From Promethearchaeota archaeon (GTDB lineage: Archaea; Asgardarchaeota; Lokiarchaeia; Sigyniarchaeales; SOKP01), in the NCBI GenBank assembly GCA_030605895.1, contig JAUWHL010000158.1, positions 1 through 7,693 of the forward strand: 7,693 nucleotides of DNA. Reading direction: 5' to 3'. Below the pieces are notes generated by a model. That model was not told where the DNA came from. It searched no databases and saw nothing but the letters and a program-made list of their open reading frames with translations. Both the position numbers and the translations under genes were made by a program. Positions 6,040-7,693 of the stretch are shown here, one piece after another; within the stretch, counting starts at the first letter, position 1; each line of letters opens with the position of its first letter.

Positions 6040-6504
6040 ATGAAAAAATCAAAATTACAAGATCTAATTATTACAAACCTTCCTAAGAATGATATTAACC
6101 AAAAATTTATGGACTTTTTTAATCAAAATCAAATTAAGATAAAAGAAATGAATGATAATATAATAAGGGGGATGTATGGATCTAGGTTAAAGGCTCACAC
6201 AAGAGGTATCCTTGCGGAACCCTCGATTTTACCAGTAAAAATATCAATTAATTTACTTGATAAAGGGAACGGTACAGAATTACAAGTTCTAATGAAGGAA
6301 GGTTTCATAGGAATACCCCCGATAACCCTTAATAAGAAATACCCATTGATATTTGCACGATTAATGAATAACCTAAAATTGCAATTCTTTAAAGAAAAAT
6401 GCCCTAAAGAAGAAATAAGTAAATGTAATAATTGTAGTAAGGTTATTTTTGATGAAAATCAGAGATTCTGTGAGATATGTGGTTATGAATTAATAAAAAT
6501 CTAA
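6040..6504 (+). CDS. Protein with C-terminal zinc ribbon, function unknown
   Basis: A 154-residue protein. Residues 1-40 are helical and charged. Residues about 41-118 form a compact alternating region (RGMYGSRLKAHTRG, then LPVKISINLLDKGNGTELQV) that resembles, from memory, a poorly characterised bacterial domain with a GSRLK..G motif and predicted alpha+beta fold. The C-terminus is a zinc ribbon, C129-x2-C132-x11-C144-x2-C147, ending FCEICGYEL, of the short type common in archaeal proteins of unknown role. No signal peptide or membrane helix is visible, so it should be cytoplasmic. A good ribosome binding site at 6026 supports the start. The stop interlocks with that of the convergent gene at 6501, and a T10 run directly follows. 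A zinc-binding role is well supported; the partner or substrate is unknown. Confidence 0.85.
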   Translation: MKKSKLQDLIITNLPKNDINQKFMDFFNQNQIKIKEMNDNIIRGMYGSRLKAHTRGILAEPSILPVKISINLLDKGNGTELQVLMKEGFIGIPPITLNKKYPLIFARLMNNLKLQFFKEKCPKEEISKCNNCSKVIFDENQRFCEICGYELIKI

Positions 6505-6893
6505 TATTTTTTTTTTGAGTGTTGTATTGCTGTAACCCATTCTCGAACATCCTTAACTTGTAAGACATTTTTCATACTTTCGCCTTCAATATTAAATATC
6601 TTGTTCCACTTTTTTTGTATCTGAATAGTTATTATATTACTAACCACAATAATAAATGTAAATAAATCAAGTCCAACTAGGATCCAATTTAACATAATAC
6701 TACCTAAAAATAAAAGAAAGGTAAGAAAAGCTGATAATGCTATTTTGATAATTACTAATTTTATAGGAATACCCATTTTAAACGATTTTTTTAATAGTGG
6801 ATTACCCTCTTCGCATCCTAATTTAATTCCTATATTAGTTGTTAGAATATCTAAAATTTGAAGAATTATCAGAAATATACCTAGAATTATCAT
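6501..6893 (-). CDS. DUF5658-like integral membrane protein
   Basis: A 130-residue membrane protein. Three hydrophobic helices are visible at about 2-24, 43-65 and 68-92. The segment LQILDILTTNIGIKLGCEEGNPLLK (starting at residue 11) has the pattern LDxxTTxxGxxxGxxExNP that marks the DUF5658 family, found widely in archaea and bacteria with no known function; the conserved Asp, Thr, Glu and Asn lie at the end of helix 1 and could form a polar site at the membrane face. A soluble tail of about 35 residues follows, ending in three lysines and a tyrosine. The start has a weak AGGGG-type ribosome binding site. The last codons overlap the stop of the plus-strand zinc-ribbon gene by 4 bases, and its AAA codons are the complement of that gene's terminator T-run. 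Real gene, role unknown. Confidence 0.85.
   Translation of the reverse strand: MIILGIFLIILQILDILTTNIGIKLGCEEGNPLLKKSFKMGIPIKLVIIKIALSAFLTFLLFLGSIMLNWILVGLDLFTFIIVVSNIITIQIQKKWNKIFNIEGESMKNVLQVKDVREWVTAIQHSKKKY
6507..6516 (+). terminator. T10 terminator of the zinc-ribbon gene
   Basis: Ten Ts begin three bases after the TAA at 6502-6504. A U-run alone is a usual archaeal terminator. On the other strand the same bases encode the C-terminal lysines of the DUF5658-like protein, so the site is both coding and terminator. Confidence 0.65.
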
Positions 6894-7226
6894 ATTATAA
6901 TTACCCCTAAATCCATATCAAATGGGAAAAACCTTAACGTATTAATGGAAAAAGAATTTAAATTTAAAATATAAGGTTTTTTAAGAATATGTTGCGAGGG
7001 AACAAATTAAACTATAAGAAATAATTTTAAATATTAATAAAAATTGCTATAAAAATAATTAGATTCTCTTTAATTTTTATTTTGAGAAATTTCCTTCCCT
7101 GATTTTATTGATCTCTTTTAAGTTTTAGTTTTATTTTAGTATTGACGAGAATATTTCCTTTTTCTTAAAAATATATTAAAAGTTATTCTAAGGACTTTTT
7201 TTATTTTTACTATTAATAGACTGTTA
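6894..7226. other. AT-rich intergenic region without recognisable genes
   Basis: This 333-base gap lies upstream of the DUF5658-like gene and downstream of the 7227 gene, both on the minus strand. It has no ORF of note (the longest obvious start, at about 6989 on the plus strand, gives 11 codons). A TTTAAATTTAAA stretch near 6956-6968 could serve as a TATA element for the DUF5658-like gene. I see no repeat, RNA gene or strong hairpin. Confidence 0.6.
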
Positions 7227-7628
7227 TTATCTTAATGCTTCTCCGCATTTTGTGCAGAACTTCTCGATTCCAACCCTTCTATTTCCACAATTCTGACAAA
7301 ACATACCACCATTTGATACAGGAACTTGATTAAACATTCTATCTGAATAGAATTTTGCGATCCTTCGAGATCTGATTAATGAATAAATACAGAGAATTAA
7401 GAGAACAATAAAAAACGTATAATAGGGTAACATAGTTACCAGCATCCTAATAAAATAATCTATATCTTGATAGTCATAAGGCTCGAAAATCCAATAGAAA
7501 ATTGAATAAACGAAGGACCATGTTGTCATAGAAAGAATACAAATTCCTACTAATGATAGGATAAATACGATCACCGCTTGCTTCTGGGTAATTCTGAAAC
7601 CAAACCATGTTATTTTATCTTTACTCAT
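7227..7628 (-). CDS. Two-helix membrane protein with C-terminal zinc ribbon
   Basis: A 133-residue protein. A short polar N-terminus is followed by hydrophobic helices at about 17-37 (possibly to 48) and 62-85, separated by an acidic aromatic loop (EPYDYQDIDYF). The second helix ends in the basic SRRIAKF, which places the rest in the cytoplasm. The C-terminus is a zinc ribbon C111-x2-C114-x10-C125-x2-C128 (FCQNCGNRRVG, then FCTKCGEAL). This layout, membrane anchor plus cytoplasmic zinc ribbon, is frequent in Asgard genomes and has no assigned function. GGAGG seven bases before the ATG fixes the start. The ribbon resembles that of the 6040 protein in type but the other domains are unrelated. 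Confidence 0.85.
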   Translation of the reverse strand: MSKDKITWFGFRITQKQAVIVFILSLVGICILSMTTWSFVYSIFYWIFEPYDYQDIDYFIRMLVTMLPYYTFFIVLLILCIYSLIRSRRIAKFYSDRMFNQVPVSNGGMFCQNCGNRRVGIEKFCTKCGEALR

Positions 7629-7635
7629 TTATCTC

Positions 7636-7640
7636 CCTCC
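7636..7640 (-). promoter_or_regulatory. Strong ribosome binding site of the 7628 gene
   Basis: The minus strand reads GGAGGGAGATAAATG: a full GGAGG core seven bases before the start codon. It is the best Shine-Dalgarno sequence in the window. Confidence 0.85.
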
Positions 7641-7693
7641 GATTTAGAGATTGTAAATTATTTATTAATTATTATCTAAACTGTAAAAAACAC

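Noticed and set aside
1..7693. A defence island, mobile element or CRISPR array
   Set aside because: No transposase, integrase, Cas, nuclease or toxin motif, no spaced direct repeats and no target-site duplications were found.

Overview
The window is AT-rich and looks archaeal, most probably from an Asgard (Promethearchaeati, Lokiarchaeia-like) genome. Three things point there. A short protein carries a single gelsolin/villin-like domain (5245-5820, minus). Several promoters have archaeal TATA-like boxes at a plausible distance from starts that lack ribosome binding sites, while other genes have clear Shine-Dalgarno sequences. Small membrane and zinc-ribbon proteins of unknown function are also present. 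The lineage is inferred from content; no marker gene such as rRNA is present.

Layout. The left end holds the 3' part of a cobalamin-type radical SAM enzyme (2-1618, plus), running in from outside the window and ending in a domain that may be SCP2-like. A 414-base gap contains two hairpins and a T-run, then a 73-residue two-helix membrane protein (2033-2254, plus). A minus-strand pair follows: an FMN enzyme of the nitronate monooxygenase/FabK superfamily (2579-3631) and an overlapping small ORF of unknown function (2347-2586). Next is a MarR-GNAT fusion regulator (3971-4894, minus), then the gelsolin-like protein (5245-5820, minus). The right part holds a zinc-ribbon protein (6040-6504, plus) that meets a DUF5658-like membrane protein (6501-6893, minus) tail to tail, and a two-helix membrane protein with a C-terminal zinc ribbon (7227-7628, minus).

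The strongest non-coding signals are regulatory. Upstream of the MarR-GNAT gene are three copies of a 13-bp dyad (TTGA-N5-TCAA type) exactly 21 bp apart, bracketing the likely TATA box, which fits autoregulation by a dimeric winged-helix repressor. Between the FMN enzyme and the MarR-GNAT gene is a perfect 9-4-9 palindrome whose core has the same arms and spacing as the bacterial FadR (TetR-family, acyl-CoA-responsive) operator. The FMN enzyme also has a clear TATA box with a 10-bp palindrome just upstream and an inverted repeat near the predicted transcription start.

No tRNA, rRNA, CRISPR array, insertion sequence or defence system was recognised. The genes look mostly like independent short transcription units; only the FMN enzyme and its overlapping small ORF look like an operon.
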